A stretch of DNA of 62,983 nucleotides, taken from assembly GCF_003326475.1 (NCBI RefSeq), contig NZ_JPWA01000028.1, positions 1 through 62,983 on the forward strand, read 5' to 3'. A program made the position numbers and the translations under genes. This stretch comes from Thalassospira xianhensis MCCC 1A02616 (GTDB taxonomy: Bacteria; Pseudomonadota; Alphaproteobacteria; Rhodospirillales; Thalassospiraceae). Positions 8,632 through 16,999 of this stretch are shown piece after piece; positions within the stretch are counted from its first letter, which is position 1, and each line of letters begins with the position of its first letter. The notes beneath the pieces are model-generated. The model ran no database searches, had not been told where the DNA came from, and was given only the letters and a program-made list of their open reading frames with translations.

Positions 8632-9097
8632 CAATCGACTTCACTTGCCAGACGGAATAAGACCAGTAGGTGTCAGTCTGGAAACGAACATCACTGTCAT
8701 AGGGGAAAACAACCCAGAACGGGCCTTTGTCGCGCACCGACATTTCTGCATCATTCTGCAGATAAACCAGAATGGCGTTGTCATCCCGAAGCACACTGGC
8801 CGGAATCATCACGCTGTAATCATTCAATGCGGACACACGTACTGTATCGGCCGTGATCCCATAGGTATCGAGCAGAACATCGAAATCAACACCCCGGAAT
8901 TTCTGAACACCGTCGGTCCACGGGGTCGAAGTATAAAACTCGGTGTCGGGGAGCTTGCTCAGTTCTTCAAATGACACCGTCGTGGCTTCACCGCCGGTAG
9001 TTGAAAGCCTCAATTCACTTTCTGCCTGAGCATTTCCAACCGTAAAGACAATAATCGTCCCTATGGTCATGGCGAATTTAGTGATCGTTTTCATCAT
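8618..9097 (-). CDS. periplasmic protein, oxidoreductase molybdopterin-binding-like fold, no cysteine
   Basis: A 159-residue exported protein with a signal peptide (MMKTITKFAM..., cleavage after NAQA). The mature part resembles the single-domain molybdopterin-oxidoreductase-like family found beside sensor genes: a G-V-x-F-x-x-L-L block near FRGVDFDVLLDTYG, an ALNDYSVMIP strand and a GPFWVVFPYD strand. It has no cysteine at all, so the residue that holds molybdenum in sulfite-oxidase-type enzymes is missing; a ligand-binding role is more likely than catalysis. The start at 9097 has GGAG about 10 bases upstream. The stop lies inside the start of the kinase gene, which suggests a co-sensor for the kinase. 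Confidence 0.6.
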   Translation of the reverse strand: MMKTITKFAMTIGTIIVFTVGNAQAESELRLSTTGGEATTVSFEELSKLPDTEFYTSTPWTDGVQKFRGVDFDVLLDTYGITADTVRVSALNDYSVMIPASVLRDDNAILVYLQNDAEMSVRDKGPFWVVFPYDSDVRFQTDTYWSYSVWQVKSIDGQN

Positions 9098-9201
9098 CGT
9101 AATTGTACTCCGAGACTGGTTTAAACATTGGTCACGGCGTGGTAGCAAAACAATGATCGAGCTTGAAAAAACTGGTCAACCATTTGTATTGCCACACTTG
9201 T

Positions 9202-10368
9202 TCATATCGCAATCTTGCCTGGCACGAGTTCTTCAAGCAGTTGTGGCATACCAAAAAGATATCCCTGCAATTCTTCTACCCCATATTCGCGCAGGCAAAG
9301 GGCTGTGGCCTCGTTTTCAACACCGACGGCAATGACCGAGTAGCCGATCTGCCGACATATCTGAACAATCCATGAAACAAACGCGTCGTCACTCCGGTTC
9401 CCCATCATTCGGCCAATCAGACCCCGATCAAGTTTAACACCGGCAAAATATTCGTTCCGCAACAACTCGAATGCCCCTTTATCTGCACCAAAGCCGTCAA
9501 TGAATAACCGCGTCCCGCGCCGGGCCAGAAACTTTGCATTTTTCGCAAAGTTTTCGTCCATCACGTTCAACTGCTTTTCATCTATTTCGAGCTCGATTTC
9601 GACACCAAACTCCAGCATCTCATCGATGAAATCCGACACCGAGCAAACAAATCGGTTTTTGCTGATTGAACAGGGATCAATATTCATCGATATTCTGGCA
9701 CCCGGTCCCAGCGCTTCGCGATAAAGCGGTGCCAGATCAATCATGATCTCCATGACACACATCGTCAGACGGTTCATTACAGGCTGGTTTCGGCAACCTT
9801 CGAATATCTGCCCGATATCAAAACGCTTTTGCAAATCAGGCATTCGGCAAAGAACTTCGCCACCGGTTCTCACAAAATCACTTGCACGAACGCGGGGCTG
9901 AATCACCGTTGTAAAATCAGCCCGGTCAATCGCCCTACTTACAATGTCGGGCATCGCATTTTCACCATGACCTGCTTTGCACCGGTCTCCGATCGTCCGG
10001 GACAAGACCTCTTTGAGGGCCATGGACGAAATCGGTTTTGTCAGAATTTGGCTGACTTTTGCATGCTCTTTTGCTTCGCGCAGTGGTACCGCCGAAACAT
10101 TTCCCGTCAGCAAAATCCTTGGCACATCCGGAGCACAACGACAGGCCTGTTTCAGGAAATTAATACCATCGACGGTGGGCATTACCAGATCGGCAACGAT
10201 GACCTGCACCACGGAACGGTTTCTTGACAACCATTCAAGGGCAGCCTCGCCATTGATATATTTGACTAAATTAAAAGTCCCCGACAAGGAACGGCATACC
10301 GAAGCCAAAAGGTTTTCATCATCATCCACCATCAAAACGGTAGGCAGATCGGTCGTCGCAACACTCAT
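9202..10368 (-). CDS. receiver domain fused to a degenerate EAL domain
   Basis: A 388-residue protein with an N-terminal receiver (acidic cluster VDDDEN, phosphoacceptor Asp60 in ADLVMP, Lys in LTKP) and a C-terminal EAL-type domain. EAL domains hydrolyse cyclic-di-GMP, but several catalytic motifs here are changed: EAL reads EVL, the DDFG metal motif reads IDGFG, and the late AEGVE motif reads AVGVE. The Asn in SMNID and the Lys in VKLDRG are kept. It is therefore probably inactive and may bind cyclic-di-GMP or a partner. The ATG at 10368 has a GGAG 9 bases upstream and is preferred over the TTG at 10392. It lies 104 bases upstream of the periplasmic co-sensor gene on the same strand. Confidence 0.82.
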   Translation of the reverse strand: MSVATTDLPTVLMVDDDENLLASVCRSLSGTFNLVKYINGEAALEWLSRNRSVVQVIVADLVMPTVDGINFLKQACRCAPDVPRILLTGNVSAVPLREAKEHAKVSQILTKPISSMALKEVLSRTIGDRCKAGHGENAMPDIVSRAIDRADFTTVIQPRVRASDFVRTGGEVLCRMPDLQKRFDIGQIFEGCRNQPVMNRLTMCVMEIMIDLAPLYREALGPGARISMNIDPCSISKNRFVCSVSDFIDEMLEFGVEIELEIDEKQLNVMDENFAKNAKFLARRGTRLFIDGFGADKGAFELLRNEYFAGVKLDRGLIGRMMGNRSDDAFVSWIVQICRQIGYSVIAVGVENEATALCLREYGVEELQGYLFGMPQLLEELVPGKIAI

Positions 10369-10502
10369 CAGGGACAACTCCGGCAAAAACAAACCTGCAT
10401 CACCCGAAAGCTGATTTTACAGCCACCAACTTATACAGGCCTTGATATACCTAAGAATAATGTCAGGATAGACTATCCAATATCCCCATATGTGGAGTGT
10501 GA

Positions 10503-11480
10503 ATGACAATGGTGTCAGAGCGTCCCGTCTGCATTGCGTTTGTAGATGACGATGAAAACCTTCTGTCATCGCATCGGCGAAATTTTGCACGCCTTGCTCC
10601 GCATTGGCAGGGACTGTATTTCAATGATCCGCAAAAGGCGCTGACTGGCATTCCAGGTATCCCGAATGTAACCGCCGCCATTCTGGACATTCACATGCCA
10701 GTCATGACCGGGCTTGAACTGGCAGAAAAGCTCAGAAAACTGCGTGAGGACCTGATCATTGTGATGCTGACGGGTTATGCCGATCTTCAATCAGCCCTTA
10801 CAGCGGTCAACGAGTTCGGGGTCTTTCGTTTCTATCCAAAACCCACCGCCTTAAAAACGATTCTTGATGGTATCGAGACAGAGATCGCGCGCAGACACGG
10901 CGAGAGCCGCGATACAATCCCCGCAGCGTTTCTGGATCTTTTTCATCTGGGACTTATTGCAACCGATGACCGACTTTCGATTTCGCACATGAATGCGCAA
11001 GCCGCCGAAATGTTGCGCCGATCACCATCTTTACAGGTCAGTCCTGACAACCGGCTTTTGATCGACAAGGCCCCGGATGATCTGGAACGTTTTCTGCATC
11101 CCCTCGCAGGTCGTGTTCCGCCGACGCAGCGCGGATTTTCGATTGATCATGAGCAGGGCGCACTATCGGTTTTCCTGCGCCGGGTACGCAACGGTGGCAA
11201 TCTTCCGGACAGCTTCGTTTTTATCCTAGTCGAACCGGAACGAATGGGGCCGCCGACAATTGATGATCTGATTGATGTATTTGGCCTAACCCGCTCCGAG
11301 GCCAAACTGACACAAAAGCTGGCAGAAGGAATGTCGCTTGATCAGGCCGCAGATTTGGTCGGTATTTCGCTAAGTTCGGCACGGACCTATCTGAAGACTG
11401 TGTTTTCAAAAACCGGCGTGAACCGGCAACCACAATTAATTAAAACCGTGCTGTCGACAATTCCCGCCCTTCGCCGTTAG
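10503..11480 (+). CDS. response regulator, receiver plus LuxR-type HTH
   Basis: A 325-residue response regulator with three parts: a receiver in residues 8-125 (VDDDENLL, phosphoacceptor Asp62 in LDIHMPVMTG, Lys in YPKPT), a middle region of about 110 residues that resembles a PAS-like sensor (LIATDDRLSISHMNAQAAEM), and a C-terminal LuxR-type helix-turn-helix (FGLTRSEAKLTQKLAEGMS onwards). It is divergent from the REC-EAL gene across a 134-base gap, so the two probably share a control region. A GGAG lies about 7 bases before the ATG. Probably the transcriptional output of the signalling cluster. Confidence 0.88.
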   Translation: MTMVSERPVCIAFVDDDENLLSSHRRNFARLAPHWQGLYFNDPQKALTGIPGIPNVTAAILDIHMPVMTGLELAEKLRKLREDLIIVMLTGYADLQSALTAVNEFGVFRFYPKPTALKTILDGIETEIARRHGESRDTIPAAFLDLFHLGLIATDDRLSISHMNAQAAEMLRRSPSLQVSPDNRLLIDKAPDDLERFLHPLAGRVPPTQRGFSIDHEQGALSVFLRRVRNGGNLPDSFVFILVEPERMGPPTIDDLIDVFGLTRSEAKLTQKLAEGMSLDQAADLVGISLSSARTYLKTVFSKTGVNRQPQLIKTVLSTIPALRR

Positions 11481-11485
11481 TCCGA

Positions 11486-12895
11486 TTACGTTTGGTCTGA
11501 TGCCAATCGGAAACGCACCGAGAAAATCGCACCACTGTGATCTTCAGGTTCATCCAGCCGGATACGTGTATCGTGGCGCAATGCGATTTCGCGTACGATC
11601 GAAAGGCCAAGACCGCATCCGTCTTCCCCGCTATCCGATACACGATAAAAGCGCTCGAACACATGCTTGCGATGTTCAAGAGGAATACCCGGTCCGTCAT
11701 CCTCGACGACAAGCTTGACGAATGATGTATTACCTGTCTCGTGTGTTAATCGCACGGTAACGGAACTGCCTTCGGGGCAATAGGTCAGCGCATTGTGGAT
11801 CAGGTTCTTCAGCAGTTCCTCGATCAGGGTCGCATCTCCCATGATCGGGGCAACTCCGTCCAAACCCTCGTAGCCAAGATCAATACCGCGTTCCAGTGCC
11901 TCGGGTACCTTGCTGCCGGTGACCCCACGAGTGATCTCACCCAGATCAATACGGACAAAGGGCCGTCCGGCCAAACCTTCGGGTGCGGACCGCGCAGATG
12001 CCAGCAACTGGTTGGCAAGATGGGACGTCTGACGTGTTGATGCTGCCAGCTTTTCCATGACATCATGCAGCTTTTCAGGGTCCTTCTCACGCAGTCCCAA
12101 CTCTGCCTGGGTACGCAACGCCGCCAATGGGGTCCGCAGCTGATGCGCAGCATCTGCGGTAAACCGCTGCATGGTCGAAAGCGTATTTTCCAAACGTTTC
12201 AGCAGATGGTTAATCGCCCCGACAAGATGGCGCACTTCGGTCGGGACATCATGCAGAATTGGTCTCAGGTCCGAAGGAGATCTGCGGTTAAGGGCTTCTT
12301 CCAGTCGCGCAAGCGGTTTAAGCCCCTGCCCGATCCCGAACCAGACAATAAGGGCGGCAATCAGGATAAGTCCGAATTGCCGGACAGCCGCACGCGCCAG
12401 AATATCCTCGCTCAGGCTTTCGCGTGTTCCAGTGGTTTCGGCGACAAGCACGTGAAAACGTGTCGCCATCCTTGCGCTGGCCACATAACGCGACAGCGCA
12501 CCAATCCGCACCCGTTCACCGTTATATTCCGCATCGTAAAACACCGGCTCTTCCAAAAGCGGCATCAGTTCCTCGGGAACCGGCGGCAGTTCTTCATAAC
12601 CGGTGATGAATTCACCTTGGGCGGTACTGACCTGATAAAAAACCCGATCCTGTGCGGAACTCGTCAACATCTCGAGCGCGACATAAGGCACGTCGACCTC
12701 GATCTGCCCGCCGATCAGAACCACCCGATCCGCAATCGCCAACGCAGAACTCAGAAGCGCACGGTCAAAAGCCTGATTGGCAGAATGCACTGCATTGCTG
12801 CGGACCTCGAACAGCATCAGCGAACTGATCAGAAGCAGCGGGATCAGAAGCCAGATCAGCAAACGTCGACGAAGGGATGCGTTGCGCCATTTCAT
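11486..12895 (-). CDS. tctE: sensor histidine kinase, TctE-like
   Basis: A 469-residue membrane histidine kinase of the TctE/QseC type. It has one helix at residues 12-30, a compact periplasmic 2CSK-type sensor to about residue 172, a second helix at 173-193, a HAMP linker, the H-box RFTADAAHQLRTPLAALR (His251), an N-box (NLIHNALTYCPEG), DDGPGIP and GLGLSIV. In Salmonella and relatives TctE senses citrate or related tricarboxylates and drives tctCBA. It overlaps the response-regulator gene by ATGA (4 bases), a normal operon order. Neighbouring genes for tricarboxylate uptake and cleavage support the assignment; the ligand itself is inferred. Confidence 0.82.
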   Translation of the reverse strand: MKWRNASLRRRLLIWLLIPLLLISSLMLFEVRSNAVHSANQAFDRALLSSALAIADRVVLIGGQIEVDVPYVALEMLTSSAQDRVFYQVSTAQGEFITGYEELPPVPEELMPLLEEPVFYDAEYNGERVRIGALSRYVASARMATRFHVLVAETTGTRESLSEDILARAAVRQFGLILIAALIVWFGIGQGLKPLARLEEALNRRSPSDLRPILHDVPTEVRHLVGAINHLLKRLENTLSTMQRFTADAAHQLRTPLAALRTQAELGLREKDPEKLHDVMEKLAASTRQTSHLANQLLASARSAPEGLAGRPFVRIDLGEITRGVTGSKVPEALERGIDLGYEGLDGVAPIMGDATLIEELLKNLIHNALTYCPEGSSVTVRLTHETGNTSFVKLVVEDDGPGIPLEHRKHVFERFYRVSDSGEDGCGLGLSIVREIALRHDTRIRLDEPEDHSGAIFSVRFRLASDQT

Positions 12896-13557
12896 GTTTT
12901 TTTCAACAGGTAACCAAGGCCGCGCACAGTCTGGATTTTGACATCTGCCGTTTCGACACGTTTACGCAATCGACTGATGTAAAGTTCGACCGCATTTGCA
13001 CTGATGTCGTCCTCGAACCCGGCAAGCTGATCGGTAATCTGTTCCTTGGATAAGACATGCCCAAGCCGCAGCAACAGAATCTCGAGGATATTCAGTTCAC
13101 GCCTTGGAATTTCGATATCCTCGCCGTCGATCATCGCCCGGCGGGCAACGGTATCATATGTCAGGCGGCCACAGGTAATCCGAGTATTATGCGTACCAGA
13201 ATGGCGACGCATAAGGGCACGAACACGTGCTTCAAGCTCGACCAGTTCAAACGGCTTTGCCAGATAATCATCCGCGCCAAGATCAAGACCCCGTACACGA
13301 TCATCAATATCATTGCGTGCCGTCAGGATAAGAACAGCACTTTCCGATCCGCGATGGCGCAATCGACGCAGGATTTCGAGACCATCCATACGAGGGAGAT
13401 TAAGGTCCAGCACGACAAGGCCGTATTCCTGGGTGCGCAGAATTTCATCGGCCTCTTCGCCATCAGAAATCACATCAACCGCGTAGCCCGACTGCTGCAA
13501 AGAGCGGGCGATGCCATCAGCAAGTGCGGCGTGATCTTCTACGACAAGGACTCTCAT
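12892..13557 (-). CDS. tctD: OmpR-family response regulator, TctD-like
   Basis: A 221-residue response regulator with a receiver (VVEDHAAL, phosphoacceptor Asp51 in LDLNLPRMDG, Lys in YLAKPF) and a C-terminal OmpR/PhoB winged helix from about residue 125. It is the first gene of the tctD-tctE pair. It is divergent from a periplasmic binding-protein gene starting at 13711, and the 153-base gap carries a palindrome that could be its own operator. It is expected to control the binding protein and perhaps the TctC-TctB-TctA operon at 18 kb. Confidence 0.85.
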   Translation of the reverse strand: MRVLVVEDHAALADGIARSLQQSGYAVDVISDGEEADEILRTQEYGLVVLDLNLPRMDGLEILRRLRHRGSESAVLILTARNDIDDRVRGLDLGADDYLAKPFELVELEARVRALMRRHSGTHNTRITCGRLTYDTVARRAMIDGEDIEIPRRELNILEILLLRLGHVLSKEQITDQLAGFEDDISANAVELYISRLRKRVETADVKIQTVRGLGYLLKKT

Positions 13558-13582
13558 TGTGTCGGGTCGGGTCCCCTGTTAA

Positions 13583-13598
13583 ACCAGAATGGTCTGGT
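13583..13598. promoter_or_regulatory. palindrome between tctD and the binding-protein gene
   Basis: ACCAGA-ATGG-TCTGGT is a perfect 6-bp inverted repeat in the divergent promoter region. The 8-mer TGGTCTGG inside it recurs at 17814-17821 in the leader of the TctC operon, making it a candidate TctD site. Confidence 0.4.
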
Positions 13599-13710
13599 GC
13601 ATATTGCCCCAAGGACATGAATTTTCCAGATTTTGCCGGATCGGGAAAGCCTCGATCTCACTATCCGGCGACACACCAGCGGTAATTCAATTAATGAGGG
13701 TCTGTAAGCG

Positions 13711-14832
13711 ATGAACCTGCGCAGTACTATCATTATTGCAGTTTTCTGCGCAGCAATTTTCCGCGTTTTGCCGGCATCTGCCGAGCTTTTCATCTTTCCC
13801 GCACTGCAAAACACGGCCCCGGGAGACCCCGAACAGCTTTTGTTGTCGGAAAGTCGAACCGTCGTCATTTACGGATCGGCCGATATCGAAGCATTTCGCC
13901 CCGCCATTGACGGATTTCAGCAAAGCAACCCGGAAATCCGCGTCGAATATCATCAGCTGCAAACACTGGAGATGTATCACCAGACTCTTGCCGAACACGA
14001 AGCAGGAGAACCAAACGCCGATCTGGTGATCAGTTCATCGATGGATTTGCAGATGAAGCTCGCGAATGACGGCTATGCCTTTTCGCATCAAAGCGATCAG
14101 ACACGCGCATTGCCAAACTGGGCCCGCTGGCGCAACGAAGCATTTGCGGTCACTCAGGAACCGGCCGTGATGGCTTATAACCGCAAATACTTTCGCGAGA
14201 ACAATCTCGAACCGCCGCGAACACGTAACGATTTCATTCGACTTCTGAACGATCACGATGATCTGCTCAGCGAGAAGGTAACAACCTATGACATTGAACG
14301 CAGCGGGGTTGGCTTCCTGTTTCTGGCACGCGATGAACGGTTCTTTTCTGGGATATGGGACTTTGTCCGCACGCTGGGTCAGGCGAAGGTAAAGCTGTAT
14401 TCCAATACGTCACCAATGCTTGAAAAAATCGCCGATGGCCAGCTTGTACTGGGATACAATTTGCTGGGATCGTATGCAGAAACCTTCAGTCACCGGAACC
14501 CCAATCTTGGTGTGATACTGCCCGATGATTTCATCGTTGTTTATTCCCGGATTGCCATCATTCCGCGCGGCGCGCGCAATCCGGAACTCGGTGGCAGGTT
14601 CCTTGACTATATCCTATCGATCGAAGGCCAAAGCATCCTTCAGGATGAAGGGAATTTTAACCCCGTCCGTCCCGATGTCCCACCCAGCCCGTTTTCGTCA
14701 CTGATTTTTGATCGCTATGGTGAACGAGTCCGGTCATTCCCCGTGGGGCCGGGGCTTCTGGTTTATCTGGATCAGGCAAAACGCCAGCGGTTTTTGAGCC
14801 GCTGGCAAGATGCGCTGCTTAATCGCCGCTAA
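13711..14832 (+). CDS. periplasmic solute-binding protein, PgtC/iron-binding-like
   Basis: A 373-residue exported protein: signal peptide at residues 1-24 (ending PASA), then the two-lobed type II binding-protein fold. The first strand VVIYGSADIEAFRPAIDGF and the DLVISSSMDLQ loop place it with the ABC Fe3+/phosphoglycerate (PgtC-like) group. No ABC permease or ATPase is next to it. Instead it is divergent from tctD-tctE, a layout seen in sensor systems where a free binding protein presents ligand to the kinase, as PgtC does in phosphoglycerate control in Salmonella. A co-sensor role is therefore inferred. Its 3' end overlaps the converging lyase gene by 14 bases. Confidence 0.75.
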   Translation: MNLRSTIIIAVFCAAIFRVLPASAELFIFPALQNTAPGDPEQLLLSESRTVVIYGSADIEAFRPAIDGFQQSNPEIRVEYHQLQTLEMYHQTLAEHEAGEPNADLVISSSMDLQMKLANDGYAFSHQSDQTRALPNWARWRNEAFAVTQEPAVMAYNRKYFRENNLEPPRTRNDFIRLLNDHDDLLSEKVTTYDIERSGVGFLFLARDERFFSGIWDFVRTLGQAKVKLYSNTSPMLEKIADGQLVLGYNLLGSYAETFSHRNPNLGVILPDDFIVVYSRIAIIPRGARNPELGGRFLDYILSIEGQSILQDEGNFNPVRPDVPPSPFSSLIFDRYGERVRSFPVGPGLLVYLDQAKRQRFLSRWQDALLNRR

Positions 14833-15667
14833 GCCCTGATGGCACCGAGCGGCGTTCCGGCCCGTCATAATTCCAGATCAGACGACGCGGAATTGGCCCC
14901 TTGTTGCGGCCACCCTGATTGGTTTGTTCCCAGGCATGGGCAAGTATCCCAACCGATCGTGACAGACAGAACAAGCCGCGCGCCAAAGGTGGGGCAAATC
15001 CAAGTTCGGCGTATATCACAGCCGTCGCACCATCGATATTCATCGGGATGCGTTTGCCTTTGCGGGCCAGAAGGGTTTCTTCTATCTGGCTGGCAATCTG
15101 TCCAAAACGCCCGGAAACAATCCCATCGGCAGCCGCCTTTTCAACAAGCGACAATAAACGCGGTGCACGCGGGTCAAGCGGATGGAAACGATGACCAAAT
15201 CCCGGAATATGTTTGCCATGTTCGGCAATCTGATGGTCCAGCCCTGCTGCTGTCGCATCGACAAGGTTTTGGCCCCCATCCATGCGCGCCACAATATCAT
15301 GATAGAGCGCAACAGCCTGTTCGCCCGCCCCACCATGGACATCGCCCAATACGTTGACCGCACTGGCCATGGCATTATTCAAACCAACCCCGCAGGTCGC
15401 AGCCATCCGCGCGATTGCAATGCTTGGTGCCTGCGGACCGTGATCGACTGCCGCGACAAGGGCCGCCTCAAGCAAGGCCGCCTGCCCCTTTGATGGCAGC
15501 TCCCCGCGCGTCATCAGCCAGATCATCCCGGGAAAGCTGATATTGCCAATCAGGTCCTGAATCGCGTAGCCGCTATAATGGATTTTGCCCGGTTCCATGT
15601 CGATGATGGATGTTTTCCACCAGTCGCTGACTTCATTTTCAATGTCTTTTGCGGTTCTATCACTCAT
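14819..15667 (-). CDS. citrate-synthase-fold lyase, citryl-CoA-lyase-like
   Basis: A 282-residue short member of the citrate synthase superfamily, annotated as citryl-CoA lyase in similar genomes. It keeps the catalytic triad positions: His111 (DVHGGAGE), His159 (PGFGHRFHP) and Asp212 (NIDGATA). Citrate synthases are about 430 residues; the short form without the large N-terminal part is typical of citryl-CoA-lyase-like proteins, which split an acyl-CoA of citrate type into acetyl-CoA and a 2-oxoacid. It is translationally coupled (ATGA overlap) to a family III CoA-transferase, which would make the CoA substrate. Together with the TTT transporter this suggests uptake, activation and cleavage of citrate or a close analogue. 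Confidence 0.75.
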   Translation of the reverse strand: MSDRTAKDIENEVSDWWKTSIIDMEPGKIHYSGYAIQDLIGNISFPGMIWLMTRGELPSKGQAALLEAALVAAVDHGPQAPSIAIARMAATCGVGLNNAMASAVNVLGDVHGGAGEQAVALYHDIVARMDGGQNLVDATAAGLDHQIAEHGKHIPGFGHRFHPLDPRAPRLLSLVEKAAADGIVSGRFGQIASQIEETLLARKGKRIPMNIDGATAVIYAELGFAPPLARGLFCLSRSVGILAHAWEQTNQGGRNKGPIPRRLIWNYDGPERRSVPSGLSGD

Positions 15668-16881
15668 AGCACGCCCTCGGCTTTCAGGGTGGCGACCTCC
15701 TCGGCGGAAATGCCAAGAATGGCCAGAATTGTTTCGTTGTCCTGTCCCAGAACAGGCGGCGGCGCATCAACCGACGGCGCATCACCATTCATCTTTATTC
15801 CGGTACGCAGAATACGAATGTCACGTTCGGCACCTGGGACATCGGTAAAATCAGCAAGCATCCCGCGATCCGCAATTTGTGGCAGTGAAAGGGCCTGCGG
15901 CACTGTCAAAACCGCGCCTGCTGGTACGCCAACTGCGTTGAATTCGGATACCCAGTGATCTGTTGGCCGAGTTACGAGCGCACCTTCAAGAAGGTCGCTT
16001 AGTACCCTGCGATGCGACAGGCGTTCTGTTCGGGTTACAAAACGCGGATCGGCTTTAAGTTGCGGCAATTCCAAGACATCGCAAACAGCTTCAAACTGTT
16101 CCTGCTTGTTTGCTGCAATGTTGATCTTGCCATCCTGTGTACGGAAGGTACCCGACGGCGAGGACGTGAAATTGTCGTTCCCATTGGCTGTCGGTTGTTT
16201 TCCGGCAATCAGGAAATTCGACACCACCCACCCCATGGTGGCAATTACGGATTCCAGCATCGAAATATCGATAAAACTGCCCTTGCCTTCATTGCTTCCC
16301 ATGGCACGCCCGGCAAGTGCCGCAGTGATTGCGTATGCGGCGGTAAGGCCCCCTATCGTGTCAGCCATCGGATATCCGACACGATAGGTTTCCTTATCTT
16401 CTTCGCCGGTGATTGTCATAATGCCCGAAAGCCCCTGCACGATCTGGTCATAGGCAGGCAGCTTTTTCATCGGCCCGGTTTGCCCGAAACCCGAAATCGC
16501 ACAGTAAACCAGCGCCGGATTTACCCTCGACAGCACATCATAGCCAAGCTCAAGCCGGTCCATCACACCGGGTCGGAAGTTTTCGACAACCACATCAGCG
16601 TTGGCGACCAGCTTTTTGAGGATTTCCTTACCGCGCGGATCCTTCAGGTTCAGCGTGACGGATCGTTTCCCAGCATTCTGTGCCATGAAGGAAACACCCA
16701 TCAGCTTTTCATTAAGCTCCTGGTCCGCCCCAAGTTGACGCGCCAAATCGCCGCGCCCCGGTGCTTCGACCTTGATGACATCCGCACCCAGATGGGCCAG
16801 TTGATGGCAGCAAAACGGGCCGGCCAAAACGTTGGTCAGATCCAAAACGGTAATACCGGCAAGTGATTTGGTCGTATCCAT
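15664..16881 (-). CDS. CaiB/BaiF family III CoA-transferase
   Basis: A 405-residue family III CoA-transferase, which moves CoA from one acyl-CoA to a carboxylic acid through an aspartyl-CoA intermediate. The N-terminus has the family start (LDLTNVLAGPFCCHQLAHLG) and the KVEAPGRGD nucleotide-side loop; the probable catalytic residue is Asp174 in GYPMADTIGG. It is the first gene of a two-gene operon with the lyase (4-base overlap) and is divergent from an IclR regulator. The palindromes in the gap lie a dozen or more bases upstream of its start. The likely acceptor is a di- or tricarboxylate brought in by the nearby transporter; donor unknown. Confidence 0.87.
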   Translation of the reverse strand: MDTTKSLAGITVLDLTNVLAGPFCCHQLAHLGADVIKVEAPGRGDLARQLGADQELNEKLMGVSFMAQNAGKRSVTLNLKDPRGKEILKKLVANADVVVENFRPGVMDRLELGYDVLSRVNPALVYCAISGFGQTGPMKKLPAYDQIVQGLSGIMTITGEEDKETYRVGYPMADTIGGLTAAYAITAALAGRAMGSNEGKGSFIDISMLESVIATMGWVVSNFLIAGKQPTANGNDNFTSSPSGTFRTQDGKINIAANKQEQFEAVCDVLELPQLKADPRFVTRTERLSHRRVLSDLLEGALVTRPTDHWVSEFNAVGVPAGAVLTVPQALSLPQIADRGMLADFTDVPGAERDIRILRTGIKMNGDAPSVDAPPPVLGQDNETILAILGISAEEVATLKAEGVL

Positions 16882-16892
16882 GGCATTCCCTT

Positions 16893-16935
16893 AAATTCTG
16901 TCTGGTAGAATTTTGTTCTATTATATAGAATTTTG
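16893..16935. promoter_or_regulatory. nested IclR-type operator region
   Basis: Three overlapping inverted repeats built on TAGAA/TTCTA fill this stretch: AAATTCT (16893-16899) with AGAATTT (16907-16913); TAGAA-TTTTG-TTCTA (16906-16920); and TTCTA-TTATA-TAGAA (16916-16930). TAGAATTTTG is repeated at 16906 and 16926, exactly 20 bases apart. The site lies between the CoA-transferase and the IclR gene and fits IclR dimers binding side by side on one face of the DNA. Confidence 0.65.
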
Positions 16936-16999
16936 ACCAATCCCAAAATGATCAATGACGATACCTGGGCAGAACAGTCACACGGAAATTCGATTTATT

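Noticed and set aside
12065..12913. 282-codon plus-strand frame opposite tctE
   Set aside because: Antisense shadow with repeated Gln/His/Arg codons and no domain pattern.
16012..16866. 284-codon plus-strand frame opposite the CoA-transferase
   Set aside because: Antisense shadow; the CoA-transferase motifs lie on the minus strand.
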